From NCBI GenBank assembly GCA_026394835.1, contig JAPLZW010000005.1, forward strand, positions 1-5,794: 5,794 bases of DNA. Reading direction: 5' to 3'. Of the stretch, positions 5,399 through 5,794 are shown piece after piece; position 1 is the first letter of the stretch, and every line of letters begins with the position of its first letter. Made by a program: the position numbers and the translations under genes. The notes beneath the pieces are model-generated. The model worked only from the letters and a program-made list of their open reading frames with translations. It was not told where the DNA came from and searched no databases. This DNA comes from Candidatus Wolfebacteria bacterium (GTDB lineage Bacteria; Patescibacteriota; Minisyncoccia; UBA6257; UBA9933).

Positions 5399-5499
5399 CG
5401 GGGGCAGCGGAATGCCCCCGTGGCGGAGTTCACGAACCGAGGGGTTCGTGGGAGCTCCGGCGTAAAGTCGGAGCGACGTGAAACTCCCGCCGTCTCCAC
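5399..5499 (+). other. GC-rich hairpin cluster of unknown function
   Basis: This GC-rich island lies in an AT-rich setting and, with its edges (5369-5544), contains no credible gene. Hairpins seen: CGGGGGCA/TGCCCCCG (5399-5406, 5413-5420); CACGAACC/GGTTCGTG (5431-5438, 5443-5450) with a GAGG loop; GCTCCGGC/GTCGGAGC (5454-5461, 5467-5474) with a GTAAA loop. The last two are enclosed by an outer stem, GGCGGAGTT (5422-5430) with bases 5482-5491, having one bulged C, so 5422-5491 can form a multibranch fold. Its right end is the second copy of the tmRNA 3' end. It could be a mobile palindromic repeat, an integration relic or a small structured RNA. No tRNA, riboswitch or named RNA family was recognised. 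Confidence 0.5.
5482..5499 (+). repeat. direct repeat copy 2: duplicated tmRNA 3' end
   Basis: Exact 18-base copy of 5310-5327, lacking the 5' half of the T arm (GTGA replaces GGTTC before it), so it cannot complete a normal tmRNA. As with copy 1, no full CCA follows (CGA). It bounds, with copy 1, a 172-bp segment that may be an integration relic. Confidence 0.8.
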
Positions 5500-5544
5500 G
5501 ATTAATATTCAAATAAAAGTCGTTTAATTTAATTCTTAATAAAT

Positions 5545-5766
5545 ATGATTGAAAAGGGAGATTTTTTAAAAAAAGAAATTGATGCCGTAGAAGAATCTGG
5601 TGGTTTTAATCTTGGCGATAGGGTAGGAGGAATCGAACAAAATTGGATTGGCGTAATAAAACGTTTTGAGATAGATGAATTGTCTGGGAGAATGACGGCT
5701 GTTATAGAAACCCCTAAAGGAGAAATAGATGAATTTGTTGAATCCTTACGGAAAATTGGGGAATAG
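5545..5766 (+). CDS. small hypothetical protein, 73 residues
   Basis: No family recognised. The product is acidic, soluble-looking, without signal peptide, membrane segment or cysteines. Residues 1-20 are charged and probably helical (MIEKGDFLKKEIDAVEESGG). Residues 21-55 alternate hydrophobic and polar residues in the manner of short beta strands (GDRVGGIEQNWIGVIKRFEI, then MTAVIETPKG), and residues 58-72 look helical (IDEFVESLRKIGE). The GDRV...GVI...TAVIETPKG pattern would suit a small SH3-like barrel, but this is only a guess. The start ATG is preceded by A/T-rich sequence with no Shine-Dalgarno site, as for the other genes here. It follows the GC-rich hairpin island and the ssrA terminator, so it is probably transcribed separately. 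The 28 bases after its TAG stop hold no further gene. The protein-like residue pattern supports a real gene, but its short length leaves doubt. Confidence 0.6.
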   Translation: MIEKGDFLKKEIDAVEESGGFNLGDRVGGIEQNWIGVIKRFEIDELSGRMTAVIETPKGEIDEFVESLRKIGE

Positions 5767-5794
5767 TATCTCGTGGTGATTGCTGCCTAAGGTT

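Noticed and set aside
5420..5499. A tRNA gene or second tmRNA ending at the duplicated CGTCTCC
   Set aside because: There is no GGTTC T loop before the copy, no matching GGGGACG acceptor strand upstream and no recognisable D or anticodon arm.
5285..5527. Overlapping frames on both strands (5285-5512 -, 5339-5527 +)
   Set aside because: They run through the tmRNA end, the terminator and the hairpin cluster; the string RRELNP in the minus frame is just the antisense of the T arm, a common false gene near tRNA-like ends.

Overview
The window looks like a chromosomal piece of a small-genome bacterium, most likely of the Candidate Phyla Radiation (Patescibacteria/Parcubacteria type). This is inferred from the gene style, the lack of Shine-Dalgarno sites, and a GC-rich palindromic repeat inserted in frame in a housekeeping gene; no 16S rRNA gene is present to prove it.

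Layout: ppsA (phosphoenolpyruvate synthase, 56-2530, +) converges on argS (arginyl-tRNA synthetase, 2578-4308, -), with a shared 12-bp hairpin terminator at 2536-2563. The 233-bp gap 4309-4541 separates argS from the divergent smpB. It appears to hold two back-to-back promoters whose -35 regions form an inverted repeat (CTTGCTACT on each strand). The argS promoter would start an RNA of about 147 nt whose first bases can pair with the bases directly before the argS start codon, a candidate undescribed cis-regulatory leader.

smpB (4542-4979, +) is followed with no gap by ssrA (tmRNA, 4980-5326). Together they encode the two parts of the trans-translation ribosome rescue system. The tmRNA can be folded by eye: an alanine-type acceptor stem with a G3-U wobble, T arm, helix 2, a tag reading frame (GNNRLAPAFAFA) and four pseudoknots. 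A strong hairpin terminator follows at 5330-5368.

From 5369 to 5544 there is no credible gene. The stretch is a GC-rich, hairpin-rich island that contains an exact 18-bp second copy of the tmRNA 3' end and a 12-base inverted copy of its T arm. It may be a relic of integration at ssrA or a mobile palindromic repeat. A small hypothetical gene (5545-5766, +) closes the window; the last 28 bases show only the edge of another GCCTAAGG repeat core.

The most interesting points are the argS leader with its paired promoters, the zero-spacing smpB-ssrA junction, the palindromic repeat inside ppsA, and the duplicated tmRNA end.
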